In this document: positions 1 through 8,670 of the stretch, in pieces
Numbering within the stretch: the stretch's first letter is position 1
Layout: every line of letters starts with the position of its first letter
Assembly (NCBI RefSeq): GCF_900635815.1
Contig: NZ_LR134173.1
Coordinates: forward strand, 1,029,501 to 1,093,500
DNA length: 64,000 bases
Direction of reading: 5' to 3'
Source of the DNA: Legionella cherrii
GTDB taxonomy: Bacteria > Pseudomonadota > Gammaproteobacteria > Legionellales > Legionellaceae
Translations under genes and position numbers: made by a program
The notes under the pieces: model-generated
What the model was told of the DNA's origin: nothing
Seen by the model: the letters and a program-made list of their open reading frames with translations, nothing else
The model's database searches: none

Positions 1-403
1 GGGTGCAACTTGGAGTCTAAATCGTTATATAAGTATTCTTGGTGATGTATCTGCGGCTGTTTTAGGTGGTTCATATAGTTCCAGCTGGGATGAGGATTTA
101 AATACTTCTAGAGCTATTCCTAATATTCCAGTTATCCCAGCCAATGATCATTATGGTTACAATCAATCTACGCCAACAACTCTTTGGACTTCTATTGTAG
201 TAGGCTCAAATTTAGCAGTTGCTGCACAGATTCCTTTTAGTAATGGCAGCAGTTTTGGTGTTCAAGGAGGTATTAATACCGAACAATATTGGTCGCAGGT
301 TAATGCCGATTCAATACGTAGCAGCATTACTAAAAATAATGTCTATTTCGCGCAACGATTTGCTGTTCGTGATGTGTTCATTAAATTAAGCTACACGTGT
401 TAA
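1..403 (+). CDS. C-terminal part of an outer-membrane-type protein (5' end outside window)
   Basis: An open frame runs from the window edge to a TAA at 401-403, giving about 133 residues of a protein whose start lies upstream. The visible part is rich in Ser, Asn, Gly and aromatic residues in alternating patterns and ends in alternating hydrophobic residues (FIKLSYTC), which resembles the last strands of an outer-membrane beta-barrel. I do not recognise a specific family. It lies upstream of lpxA on the same strand, separated by about 127 bases without a clear terminator. The barrel reading is an inference from composition only. Confidence 0.55.
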   Translation, partial: GATWSLNRYISILGDVSAAVLGGSYSSSWDEDLNTSRAIPNIPVIPANDHYGYNQSTPTTLWTSIVVGSNLAVAAQIPFSNGSSFGVQGGINTEQYWSQVNADSIRSSITKNNVYFAQRFAVRDVFIKLSYTC

Positions 404-530
404 TCTAAAAATCTGATATCCAAAAGCGTGTTTAGATTGATAAAGACTTTACGGGGTGCATTAGGGTTGGATACTTAATGCGCCTTTGAAAAAGGACTGT
501 CGTTTTGAGATTTAAGTTGTGGAGGTAAAA

Positions 531-1355
531 ATGCTAGTGAGTCAATTAGATCATTTAGCAAGTCCTGTTATTCCTACCCTCAATCAAATTCATCCAACTG
601 CATTGATTGCTCCTGGGGCTAAAATCGGTCCTAATGTCACAATTGGTCCTTACTCTATAATTGGTGAAAATGTAAGGATTGCTCAAGGAACGTCAATTGC
701 TTCTCACGTAACCATAGAGGGATGGACAGAAATTGGGGAGCGTAATCAGATAGGCGCAGGGGCAATTATCGGCGGCATTCCTCAGGATCTCAAATTTAAT
801 GGGGAGGTAAGCAAAGTACTCATTGGAAATGATAATATTATTCGAGAGTACGTCACTATAAATCGTGGAACGAGAGGAGGGGGCGGCAAGACGTGTATTG
901 GCAATAATAATGTTCTGATGACCTCAGCACATGTGGGTCATGACGTGCTTATTGGGGATCATAATATCATTTCAAATGCTGTTGCCATCGGTGGACATGT
1001 CGTCATTGAAGATTGGGTCACTGTGGGTGCGCTTTGTGGTTTGCATCAATTTATCAAGTTGGGCCGTATGTCCATGATAGGAGCCCTTAGTTTAATCACT
1101 AAAGATGTTTGCCCTTATGCTTTGGTTTCAGGAAATCCTGCAAAATTATATGGCATTAATGTAGAACGTCTACGCCGAAGAGGGTATTCATCTGAAGCAA
1201 AAAGTTGTATTAAGCGTGCATATAAGACTTTATTTAATAAGGGATTGAGTATTGCAGAAGCAATCATACAAGTACAATCCGAGTTTGCGGATAATATTGA
1301 TATCCATCACATCGTGCAATTTCTTAAAGGTTCAACGCGTGGATTGTATCGTTAA
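531..1355 (+). CDS. lpxA: UDP-N-acetylglucosamine O-acyltransferase LpxA
   Basis: First enzyme of lipid A synthesis: transfers a 3-hydroxyacyl chain from acyl carrier protein to the 3-OH of UDP-GlcNAc in the cytoplasm. The protein (274 residues from ATG 531) is a left-handed beta-helix of hexapeptide repeats (IGPNVTIGPYSIIGENV), with the family segment around AHVGHD that carries the catalytic His, the GGIPQDLKF segment, and a helical C-terminus starting near NVERLRRRG. A GTG at 519 is in frame, but GGAGG at 521-525 is placed correctly for ATG 531, so I chose the latter. Length is slightly above the usual 255-265 because of an N-terminal extension of about 12 residues. lpxD follows after 24 bases. 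Legionella genomes usually carry more than one lpxA, so this may be one paralogue. Confidence 0.93.
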   Translation: MLVSQLDHLASPVIPTLNQIHPTALIAPGAKIGPNVTIGPYSIIGENVRIAQGTSIASHVTIEGWTEIGERNQIGAGAIIGGIPQDLKFNGEVSKVLIGNDNIIREYVTINRGTRGGGGKTCIGNNNVLMTSAHVGHDVLIGDHNIISNAVAIGGHVVIEDWVTVGALCGLHQFIKLGRMSMIGALSLITKDVCPYALVSGNPAKLYGINVERLRRRGYSSEAKSCIKRAYKTLFNKGLSIAEAIIQVQSEFADNIDIHHIVQFLKGSTRGLYR

Positions 1356-1379
1356 GATTCATTAATTAAAGGTATTTAA

Positions 1380-2417
1380 ATGGTGCCGTTTCGTTTTTCT
1401 ACTCCCAAAGGTCCTTTTAGTTTGGCTTATTTAGCTGAGTGTTCTGGTGCATCACTTCATCATCATGAGGGAGCGACATATACTGTTTCAGATGTTGCGC
1501 CACTTTCGAATGCTCAAGAAAACCATCTTTCCATGTTGCATGAGAAAAAATATATCAGCGCGTTAAAAACCTCTCGGGCCGGGGCATGCATTATTTCACC
1601 AAATTATGTCCATCATGCGCCTCAACAGATGCATTTATTGGTTCATGATAATCCCTATAAAGCTTATGCACTGATCGCCCAGGTTTTTTACCCAACTGAT
1701 TCCATTAAGAGTTTCATTGCTCCCTCCGCTTTTGTTGCGGAAAGCGCTACCCTTGGTCCAGAGTGTTATATTGCTCACGGTGCTTATATAGGTGAACAGG
1801 TTCGCATCGGTGCGCGCTGTAAAATCGGAGTCAATACCTTTATTGGTGATGGGGTCATCATCGGCGATGATTGTTGCATTGAAAATAACGTCAGTATTAG
1901 TCATACCGTGATGGGAAATAAAGTATTGATTTATCCAGGGGCTTGTATTGGCCAAGATGGGTTTGGTTTTGCTGGTGATAAGCAGGGATATTATAAAATA
2001 CCTCAGGCGGGCGGAGTGGTTATCGGAAACAATGTCGAAATTGGTGCCAATACCTGCATTGATAGAGGTTCTATGGAAAACACCGAAATTGGCGATTGGT
2101 GCCGCTTGGATAACCTGGTGCAAATTGGTCATAATGTAAAAATAGGAAAAGGCTCTATTCTTTGTGGGCAAGTTGGGATTGCGGGTAGCAGTAAGTTAGG
2201 TGAGTATGTCACTTTAGCCGGAAAAGTAGGTATAAGTGGTCATCTTACCATAGGGGATGGGGCAACGATTTTAGTGGGCTCTACTGCAACTCAGAACGTC
2301 GAGCCAGGTGCCCGTGTGGGTGGATATCCTGCTCTTCATGACCGTGACTGGCACCGACAAACCTATTTTTTAAAAAAATGGATTAAGAACGGGAAGACTC
2401 CAGAAGCTGATAAATAG
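1380..2417 (+). CDS. lpxD: UDP-3-O-acylglucosamine N-acyltransferase LpxD
   Basis: Third step of lipid A synthesis: N-acylation of UDP-3-O-acyl-glucosamine using a 3-hydroxyacyl-ACP. The 345-residue protein has the N-terminal uridine-binding domain (to about residue 105), then hexapeptide repeats forming a left-handed helix, with the catalytic His in LVQIGHNVKIG and the family segment CGQVGIAGSSKLG. Length matches the family (about 340). AAAGG about 8 bases upstream supports ATG 1380. It follows lpxA after 24 bases, evidently in one operon. Its last 35 bases overlap the 3' end of the convergent lpxB, so both C-termini are encoded by the same DNA on opposite strands. Confidence 0.94.
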   Translation: MVPFRFSTPKGPFSLAYLAECSGASLHHHEGATYTVSDVAPLSNAQENHLSMLHEKKYISALKTSRAGACIISPNYVHHAPQQMHLLVHDNPYKAYALIAQVFYPTDSIKSFIAPSAFVAESATLGPECYIAHGAYIGEQVRIGARCKIGVNTFIGDGVIIGDDCCIENNVSISHTVMGNKVLIYPGACIGQDGFGFAGDKQGYYKIPQAGGVVIGNNVEIGANTCIDRGSMENTEIGDWCRLDNLVQIGHNVKIGKGSILCGQVGIAGSSKLGEYVTLAGKVGISGHLTIGDGATILVGSTATQNVEPGARVGGYPALHDRDWHRQTYFLKKWIKNGKTPEADK

Positions 2418-3543
2418 CTAAGGCGGCCTTTTCATTTGCTTTTTGCCTTAAGCAATGATGGATGGAAGTAAACTGCTGTTTTAGTTCCTCAGTCTTTGCC
2501 GTATGAAACAACTCTAATACTTTTTGTGCAATCGGTTTGGCCAATGCTTCAGATTGGATAAACTCAGGAATTAATTCCTGGTTTGCTAAAATGTTAGGTA
2601 ATGCGATAAAGGGTATTTTAACTTGGGGGGCGATAATGGCGTGATTCAAGGCGCTCCATTTAAAGGCGACAACCATAGGACGCTTTAATAACATGGCTTC
2701 TAGTGTCGCTGTTCCTGATTTGACCAAAGCAAAATCTGAAGCAAGCATGGCCTCACGAGATTGTCCGTCCAACATCTTAAGTTTTAAATTGTATCCCTTA
2801 TTCTGCACGTGTTGTAAAAAAAGAGCTTTTAAATTGGCATTGGCTGTTGGCACAATAAACTGAAGTTCAGGCATCTGGGTGGAGAGCTCGTGCATGACAT
2901 CAAGAAACAAGGGCCCCATATATTTTATTTCACTGGCTCTACTCCCTGGCAAGACACTGATTATTTGATCTTGTGCTGTAAATCCAAATTGTTTTCTAAT
3001 GGGTTCTGCATCAATGTCCAGGTCGATCTGATCAGCAAGAGGATGACCTATATAGCGTACTGGAACATTGAATTTCTTATATAAAGCTTCTTCAAAAGGA
3101 AATAAAGTAAGAATCAAATCAACCGCTTCTTTGATGTAAAAAACTCGTTTTTGTCGCCAGGCCCAAATTTTGGGACTGACCAAGTGAACGGTTTTAATCC
3201 CCAATTTTTTTAAACGCAATTCCAGTGATAAATTAAAATAAGGATAATCAATCCCAATAAACACATCAGGTGGATTGCTTTGCCATTCTTTATAAAGCAT
3301 TTTTCTGATTTTAAATAATTTGGGATAATGAAGCAGGGCATCGCTAATGCCCATCACCGAAAGGCGCTGCATATTGATCATGGAGTTAAAGCCTTCCCGT
3401 ATCATCTCAGGGCCACCAATACCCATCCATTCAATATGGGACAGATGCTTTTTTAACTCCCGCATTAAACCTGCACCCAGTAAATCTCCGGAAGCTTCTC
3501 CGGCAACTAGTGCAATCCGTGTGGGCGTTTTGAGTGTATCCAT
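2383..3543 (-). CDS. lpxB: Lipid-A-disaccharide synthase LpxB
   Basis: Condenses UDP-2,3-diacylglucosamine with lipid X to make the lipid A disaccharide, at the inner face of the inner membrane. Family signatures are RIALVAGEASGDLLGAGL at the N-terminus, WMGIGGPEM, GIDYPYFNLSLE, SPKIWAWRQKR, LPFEEALYKK-like FPFEEALYKK, YIGHPLADQ, and VLPGSRASEI. The frame stays open upstream to a TTG at 3603, but ATG 3543 gives 386 residues, close to the usual 380-385, so I chose it; neither start has a strong ribosome binding site. The gene is convergent to lpxA-lpxD with a 35-base overlap, so it has its own promoter even though it serves the same pathway. Confidence 0.93.
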   Translation of the reverse strand: MDTLKTPTRIALVAGEASGDLLGAGLMRELKKHLSHIEWMGIGGPEMIREGFNSMINMQRLSVMGISDALLHYPKLFKIRKMLYKEWQSNPPDVFIGIDYPYFNLSLELRLKKLGIKTVHLVSPKIWAWRQKRVFYIKEAVDLILTLFPFEEALYKKFNVPVRYIGHPLADQIDLDIDAEPIRKQFGFTAQDQIISVLPGSRASEIKYMGPLFLDVMHELSTQMPELQFIVPTANANLKALFLQHVQNKGYNLKLKMLDGQSREAMLASDFALVKSGTATLEAMLLKRPMVVAFKWSALNHAIIAPQVKIPFIALPNILANQELIPEFIQSEALAKPIAQKVLELFHTAKTEELKQQFTSIHHCLRQKANEKAALAIYQLLESSRS

Positions 3544-3688
3544 AATGATTAATATGTAGATTTGTAATTCGCCGATATTACTTAACTGGTATTTAAAAGC
3601 CAAATACTATTTTACTTTCTAAACCGCCGCAGGTAGACTTCGTGAGCAAATTTTCTGCTTGTTTCAATCTACAGATTTAGGATGTCAT

Positions 3689-4525
3689 ATGCTCGAGTTG
3701 AAACGCAATTTTAATAGGCTTCCAGTACATTGGATGGGATGGATTGTTTACTTCCTAATGCCTTCAAAGTACAGCATGGCTCAAAAAAATATCGAACGAG
3801 TGTTCCATAGCCTCCTTTCTTCATACGAGAAAAAACGTATTACGGTAGCTTATTATTCCCATATGGTTCTTTGCATCAAAGAGCTTTTTTTAATGAATTT
3901 TCTGACAAAAAAATATTTAGCGAAGCGGGTTAACATTGTTGGGGTCGAGCATCTATACAATGCACTCAAAAAAGAAAAAGGAGTGCTTATTTTAACCGGG
4001 CATTTTGGTAATTGGGAATTTGCTCCTCTTTTTTCTTTGAATCAAGTTGAAAAAGGAGCCCATCATTTTTATTGTGTTCGGAGGCCATTGCGATTCAATT
4101 TTTTAAACTCCATTTTTTGGGGTCGTTTTGAAAAAGCAGGTTTTAAAATAATTAAAAAACATAATGCCCTTGCTGAAACCCGCAACGCTTTAAGAGCTAA
4201 AAATGTAGTTTTTTTTCCTTTTGATTTGCGGCCACCTTGTCATAGTAAGTCCAGTTTAAGAGCCAGTTTCCTGGGACAGTCAAGTAAAACTTATGGGAGC
4301 TTGGCTCATCTTGCGTATCGTCTGAATTGCCCTGTTTTGTCGGTTAGTTTTTATCGATTAAATAAAAAGCAGCACATCATCGAATTTCACCCTGAGATCC
4401 CCAGTAACTCGTCAAAAGACAAAAAGCAAACTTATCTGGAAAATACGGAAAAATATAATAAAAGACTGGAGGAAATGCTGCTCGCATATCCTGAACAATG
4501 GCTTTGGTCTTATAAGCGATGGTAA
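3689..4525 (+). CDS. LpxL/HtrB-family lipid A acyltransferase (first of two)
   Basis: Member of the lysophospholipid/lauroyl acyltransferase family that adds secondary acyl chains to lipid A at the inner membrane. The catalytic H-x4-E box is visible as GHFGNWE, about a third of the way in, and the C-terminus (EMLLAYPEQWLWSYKRW) has the family ending 'PEQW-W-hRRW'. The ATG at 3689, preceded by AGGAT at 3679-3683, is preferred over an in-frame TTG at 3659; this gives 278 residues, a little short of LpxL (about 300). The hydrophobic N-terminal anchor is short. A paralogue follows 20 bases downstream in the same operon. Chain length and acceptor position cannot be told from sequence. Confidence 0.85.
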   Translation: MLELKRNFNRLPVHWMGWIVYFLMPSKYSMAQKNIERVFHSLLSSYEKKRITVAYYSHMVLCIKELFLMNFLTKKYLAKRVNIVGVEHLYNALKKEKGVLILTGHFGNWEFAPLFSLNQVEKGAHHFYCVRRPLRFNFLNSIFWGRFEKAGFKIIKKHNALAETRNALRAKNVVFFPFDLRPPCHSKSSLRASFLGQSSKTYGSLAHLAYRLNCPVLSVSFYRLNKKQHIIEFHPEIPSNSSKDKKQTYLENTEKYNKRLEEMLLAYPEQWLWSYKRW

Positions 4526-4545
4526 TGTAATAGGAGATGTAGCAG

Positions 4546-5364
4546 TTGAGGACTAAATTTCGGGTTAGTGTTTCTGGATTTTTATTTTATCATTTACTTC
4601 CCATACGCCGACAGATTGTGCTCGATAATATCGAGCGAGTTTTTAAAAACCAGTTTTCCATAAAAGAAAAAAAAAGATTGGCCATGGCATTTTATTCTCA
4701 CGTGGTTTCAATTTTGAAAGAGCTAATCTTTATGAATTGGTATGCGCGCCTCGGTAACCGGGTAGAAATTAGGGGCATTGAATGCCTTTTGGAAGCAAAA
4801 AAACAGGAGCGTGGGTGTTTCTTGCTTATGGGGCATTTAGGAAATTGGGAGATGACTATTCCACTGGCGAATTCTCAATTATACCCTTTAATAGGCCCTA
4901 TACAGGTCATTAGAAAGGCCATCCGTGTACAATGGCTTGAACGATTCATTTTCAATCGTAATATCCGTTATGGGTTACAACGAATTGATAAATCGGGCGC
5001 ATCCATAAAAATAATCAAAGCTTTAAAAAATAAGGAAACCATCCTGTTTGCTCTGGATCAACATGCGGAACTTAAGAATAAAGAAGGCATTGCAGTCAAT
5101 TTTTTTGGTACTCAGGCTGGGACTTACCGAAGCTTGGCCTTTTTTGCAAATAAATATCAAGTTCCTGTAGTTCCGATTTCATGTTATCGCCAACCCTCTG
5201 GGAAACATGTGCTTGAGTTTCATCCTGCCTTAACATGGGAACCCCAGCCAGATGAAGAGCAAGCGATCTACAATAATACCTTACGTTATAACCAAAAATT
5301 GGAACAATTAATCCTCGAGCATCCCGAGCAATGGTGGTGGGTTCATCGCCGGTGGAAACTATGA
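4546..5364 (+). CDS. LpxL/HtrB-family lipid A acyltransferase (second of two)
   Basis: Second secondary-acyltransferase gene of the tandem. It carries GHLGNWE (the H-x4-E catalytic box), the LPIRRQIVLDNIERVF segment typical of the family N-terminus, ALDQHAELKNKEGIAVNFFG with the usual D-Q/H motif, and ends HPEQWWWVHRRW. The start is probably TTG 4546, because AGGAGA at 4532-4537 sits 8 bases upstream and no ATG is available before the conserved region. At 272 residues it is shorter than typical LpxL/LpxM, mainly at the N-terminal membrane anchor. It resembles its neighbour enough to suggest an old tandem duplication, each copy probably handling a different acyl position. Confidence 0.84.
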   Translation: MRTKFRVSVSGFLFYHLLPIRRQIVLDNIERVFKNQFSIKEKKRLAMAFYSHVVSILKELIFMNWYARLGNRVEIRGIECLLEAKKQERGCFLLMGHLGNWEMTIPLANSQLYPLIGPIQVIRKAIRVQWLERFIFNRNIRYGLQRIDKSGASIKIIKALKNKETILFALDQHAELKNKEGIAVNFFGTQAGTYRSLAFFANKYQVPVVPISCYRQPSGKHVLEFHPALTWEPQPDEEQAIYNNTLRYNQKLEQLILEHPEQWWWVHRRWKL

Positions 5365-5403
5365 AAATTGAAGGTTCTTATTTAATTATTAATTTTAGTT
5401 TAT

Positions 5404-6477
5404 ATGAGAGAAAGAATGAAAATATTGGTGATGCAGCATAAAAAGATTGGTGATATTGTGGTCTGCACTGTTCTTGCTAATAATTTAAAAAGAGTAATGC
5501 CACATGCACAAGTTCATTATTTAGTGTATGGACAGGCGCTACCTGTATTAGAGGGAAATCCTAATATTGATCGAGTTGTTACTTTTGATCCAAAACATAG
5601 AACAAGTTTACGGGCCTTTATAAAACTTGTTTTGCAAATCAGACGTGAGCAGTATGACGTGGTGATTGATGCGTACACCAAGTTGGAAAGCTGGCTTATT
5701 GTTTGGCTTTGTGCAGCAAAGCGGCGTATTTCCTATAAGAAAAAATATCGAAGTTTCCTCTATACAGATAATCTTTCCAAGGAAACAGTAGAAAGCAACC
5801 AACCTGGACTGGCGATTGACTTAAAACTTCTTTTAATTCAACCTTTTTTAAACGATGTGGTTCCGGATCGCCATCCGAAGATCTATCTTACTGATAATGA
5901 AAAACGCAAAGCAGCTTTTTTATTTAAAAAACATCAAATACCTGCTAAAAAAAGTATCATGTTGAATATTATTGGCAGCTGTCCCTTAAAAACCTATCCC
6001 CTTGAATATATGGCGACGCTTGTCAATCTAATCGTAAGCCAGGTCGATGTGAATATTTTATTTAATTTTATGCCTCACCAAAAAGATGAAGCACAAAAAG
6101 TGTATGAGCTATGTAATGAGGATGCTAAAGAGAATATATTCTTTGAGTTATCCAATTATGACTTAAGAACGTTTATTGCCATAATGAATGAATGTGATGC
6201 AATTATCGGCAATGAAGGCGGTGCAATCCATATCGCTAAAGCGCTCAACAAACCTTCGTTTACGATTTTTTCTCCCTGGATCAAGAAACAGGAGTGGTCT
6301 ACTTTTGAAGATGACTTAAATCACGTCGCAGTGCATCTTTTTGATTTTAAAACTGAATTAGATGTGAATACTCCCGGCACTGAATTGAAAGAGAAAGCGC
6401 ATGAACTGTTTAAAGAGCTGAAACCAGAGTTTATTGTGCCTAAGCTTAGAGCTTATTTAGCCCATCATTTTGGATAG
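5404..6477 (+). CDS. Glycosyltransferase family 9 (heptosyltransferase-like)
   Basis: A family 9 glycosyltransferase, related to the heptosyltransferases that build the LPS inner core in the cytoplasm. The N-terminus MKILVMQHKKIGDIVVCT has the GT9 'R/K-x-G-D-h' motif, and the C-terminal half has GNEGGAIHIAKALNKPSFTI, matching the nucleotide-sugar binding 'GxDSGxxHhAaAxgxPxh' motif with Glu-Gly replacing Asp-Ser. Two starts are possible, ATG 5404 and ATG 5416; GAGAAAGA just upstream slightly favours 5416. It follows the two acyltransferases after 39 bases, consistent with an envelope operon. The donor and acceptor cannot be deduced; Legionella LPS core often lacks heptose, so the sugar is uncertain. 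Confidence 0.8.
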   Translation: MRERMKILVMQHKKIGDIVVCTVLANNLKRVMPHAQVHYLVYGQALPVLEGNPNIDRVVTFDPKHRTSLRAFIKLVLQIRREQYDVVIDAYTKLESWLIVWLCAAKRRISYKKKYRSFLYTDNLSKETVESNQPGLAIDLKLLLIQPFLNDVVPDRHPKIYLTDNEKRKAAFLFKKHQIPAKKSIMLNIIGSCPLKTYPLEYMATLVNLIVSQVDVNILFNFMPHQKDEAQKVYELCNEDAKENIFFELSNYDLRTFIAIMNECDAIIGNEGGAIHIAKALNKPSFTIFSPWIKKQEWSTFEDDLNHVAVHLFDFKTELDVNTPGTELKEKAHELFKELKPEFIVPKLRAYLAHHFG

Positions 6478-6589
6478 CCTATTGATGAAATAGTGTTAGA
6501 GATGGACACCAGGAAAAAAATATGCAAGCAGTTAGTGCAAGTAAAGTTTAGCCTATGGCTTTGTATTTTATAAGCAAACGGGTTAATAT

Positions 6590-7648
6590 GTGGCGCACTT
6601 GTATTTTATTTGTCCCTGCATGTATTATCAGTTAAAAAATCTAGCCTCGCTTTCAGGAAATCATTTCATAACAACTTTTGATAGTGTCCCTAATGGTTGT
6701 CACAGTTTGAGTTTATGCTCAAATAAGCTTTGCAATAAATCTGGAGCAGAATTAGCTGAGGCTTTTTCAAAAATTCCAGCCAGTGTGATCAGGCTTTATT
6801 TAGGTGGCAATTACCTTGGTGTCAAATCAGGTGCTGAATTAGCTCAAGCCTTTGCAGCAATCCCGATAAGCATCTTGTTACTCAATTTGGAAAATAATGG
6901 TTTGGGGGCAAGATCAGGTACTGAATTAGCTCAGGTTTTGGCAGCAATTCCCAATCATCTGGACTCTCTTGTTTTAGCAGAAAATGGTTTAGGTAGAAAA
7001 TCGGGTGCTGAACTCGCTCAAGCCTTAAAGGCAATACCAATTAGTGTGAGCTCATTGGATTTATCCATGAATGGTTTCTGTAATACCCCAGGTGCTGAAT
7101 TAGCCTTGGCGTTAGCCAATCTTTCGAAGGGGGTGAGATCAGTTAACCTAAGTGGAAATTATCTTGGCGCCAAATCTGGAGCTGATCTCGCTCTGGCTTT
7201 TGCAGCGATTCCTGAGCACGTGACTGAGCTTGATTTAAGTGGAAATAATTTTGGCAACATGCCTGTTGCTGATCTTGCCGAGGCTTTGGCTGCTATTCCA
7301 CCCCATGTGAAATCGATTAATCTCGGTTTTAATAAGCTGTTTCTAAATAAAACAGCGCAACAAAAAGATACCCTATTGCAAGCGCTTGGTGAAAACCGGT
7401 CTCGATTTATTCTGTCAAGTAACGGGGAGTCTGATTTGGCCAGGACTTTGGCACCTATGGTTGGACTCATTCGCGGAGATAGTCTGACGTATAGACTGCC
7501 TTTTGATGTAATTTCCTATATCCTCACTTTTTTGCCTACAGATAATCCCAATAAAGGACGACCTGGTTTCTTTCAAAAGCAGCTGCAGTCTACTTCAGAA
7601 AAAATGCTCTCTATTGAAGAAAAGAAGCCGAAATATCAATTCAGTTAA
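6590..7648 (+). CDS. Leucine-rich-repeat protein with C-terminal F-box-like motif; candidate effector
   Basis: The protein has about seven complete LRRs of 28-30 residues plus a partial one (residues ~38-250), of the ribonuclease-inhibitor type: consensus L-x-L-x-x-N-x-L-G-x-x-S-G-A-E-L-A-x-A-x-A-A-I-P. After the repeats, residues ~303-316 read LPFDVISYILTFLP, which fits the start of an F-box (LP-x-E-h-h-x-x-I-h-x-x-L). No signal peptide is seen. F-box plus LRR is a eukaryotic substrate-receptor layout of SCF ubiquitin ligases, and Legionella translocates several F-box proteins through Dot/Icm, so an effector role is inferred. The start is GTG 6590, with ATG 6620 as an alternative; neither has a clear ribosome binding site. 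Confidence 0.75.
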   Translation: MAHLYFICPCMYYQLKNLASLSGNHFITTFDSVPNGCHSLSLCSNKLCNKSGAELAEAFSKIPASVIRLYLGGNYLGVKSGAELAQAFAAIPISILLLNLENNGLGARSGTELAQVLAAIPNHLDSLVLAENGLGRKSGAELAQALKAIPISVSSLDLSMNGFCNTPGAELALALANLSKGVRSVNLSGNYLGAKSGADLALAFAAIPEHVTELDLSGNNFGNMPVADLAEALAAIPPHVKSINLGFNKLFLNKTAQQKDTLLQALGENRSRFILSSNGESDLARTLAPMVGLIRGDSLTYRLPFDVISYILTFLPTDNPNKGRPGFFQKQLQSTSEKMLSIEEKKPKYQFS

Positions 7649-7766
7649 GCAAAAAAATCATTTCGCCCCCCTAGGTTTGATTGACTTATGAGTCTTTCTA
7701 TTTTTGGTAGAACCCATTAGAGTACGGAATAATTATTTGGGGTTAATCTATAGAGGGAACTTATTT

Positions 7767-8612
7767 ATGAAAACAGCATTGGTATCTGGATTTGCTCGTT
7801 CGTTTATATCCGGTCAGCCTATTGCAGGTGCAACTATCACCGTCGTTGAAAACAACCAGCTAAAATTTCAGACCGATTCTTCCGGCAAATTCGGGCCATT
7901 TGAATGGCCTGTTGGCGAACCGATTACTTTAGTTTTTGAAAAGCCCGGATCTTTTTGGACTGGCTATAAGACGACCCAAACAGCCACTTTGATTGTCCCC
8001 ACAGAAGGAATCAATAACGAAAATTTCCTAAAAAATATTTCATTCCAAGTCGCTTCAAATATGGCTTATAAATTTCTTGCCTTCGCTATGGGGGAAACTG
8101 AAAATCCTGAAGCATGCCAGATTGCGGCAACCGTTACACCACCTAATACGACCATGGATGACATTCCTCAAGGTATCGAGGGGGTTACGGTCAGCTTATC
8201 ACCAAAAGTCGATGTAAAAACATTTTATTTCGGTATTTTTCCAATAGTCCACAAAACCAATCCTTTTATCCGCACATTGAAAGAGACTTCGCTCGATGGC
8301 GGCGTGGCCTTTCTCAATGTTCCACCCGGTAATTACACTATGGAGGCAAGAAAGGATAACATCCCTTTTTCTAAGGTAAGCATTAAGGCACGTAAAGGGA
8401 TGATAGTGAACGCGAGCCCGCCACAAGGGCCTACCATGCTTATGGATGCAAGCTTGGCAAAGGATCCTACAATGACTCAACAACCGAAAATGCATGGAGT
8501 AGAAAGGAAGCTCAATCAATTTAGTTTTTTTAAGCCTGCTTTAGCCTTGGGATTAACCGCGGCGGCGGTGGTTGTTGCAACTGCGCTAAGCAAGGCCAGT
8601 ACTACCCCATAA
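7767..8612 (+). CDS. Carboxypeptidase-regulatory-like (Ig-fold) protein with C-terminal membrane segment
   Basis: A 281-residue protein from ATG 7767 (GAGGGA at 7753-7758). The first part (SGQPIAGATITVVENNQLKF followed by TDSSGKFGPFEWPVG) fits a carboxypeptidase regulatory-like beta-sandwich, and a second copy is suggested by IEGVTVSLSP ... DGGVAFLNVPPGNYTMEARK. The C-terminus has one hydrophobic segment (ALALGLTAAAVVVATAL) that looks like a tail anchor. There is no N-terminal signal peptide. The longer frame from TTG 7704 is open but lacks a ribosome binding site. It lies between two candidate effector genes on the same strand. Function unknown; such sandwiches usually serve binding or assembly rather than catalysis. 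Confidence 0.7.
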   Translation: MKTALVSGFARSFISGQPIAGATITVVENNQLKFQTDSSGKFGPFEWPVGEPITLVFEKPGSFWTGYKTTQTATLIVPTEGINNENFLKNISFQVASNMAYKFLAFAMGETENPEACQIAATVTPPNTTMDDIPQGIEGVTVSLSPKVDVKTFYFGIFPIVHKTNPFIRTLKETSLDGGVAFLNVPPGNYTMEARKDNIPFSKVSIKARKGMIVNASPPQGPTMLMDASLAKDPTMTQQPKMHGVERKLNQFSFFKPALALGLTAAAVVVATALSKASTTP

Positions 8613-8670
8613 AATAGAGAATAAGTCAGCTATAATTATGAGTATTCCATCGTTATTTTAAGATTTGAAA

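Noticed and set aside
1635..2171. 178-codon open frame on the minus strand
   Set aside because: It lies entirely antisense to lpxD, whose hexapeptide repeat coding keeps the opposite frame open; it has no binding site or recognisable protein pattern.
6700..7340. Regular ~87-base periodicity that might suggest a CRISPR or satellite array
   Set aside because: The periodicity follows codons of leucine-rich repeats in one open frame; units are diverged and there are no constant spacers.
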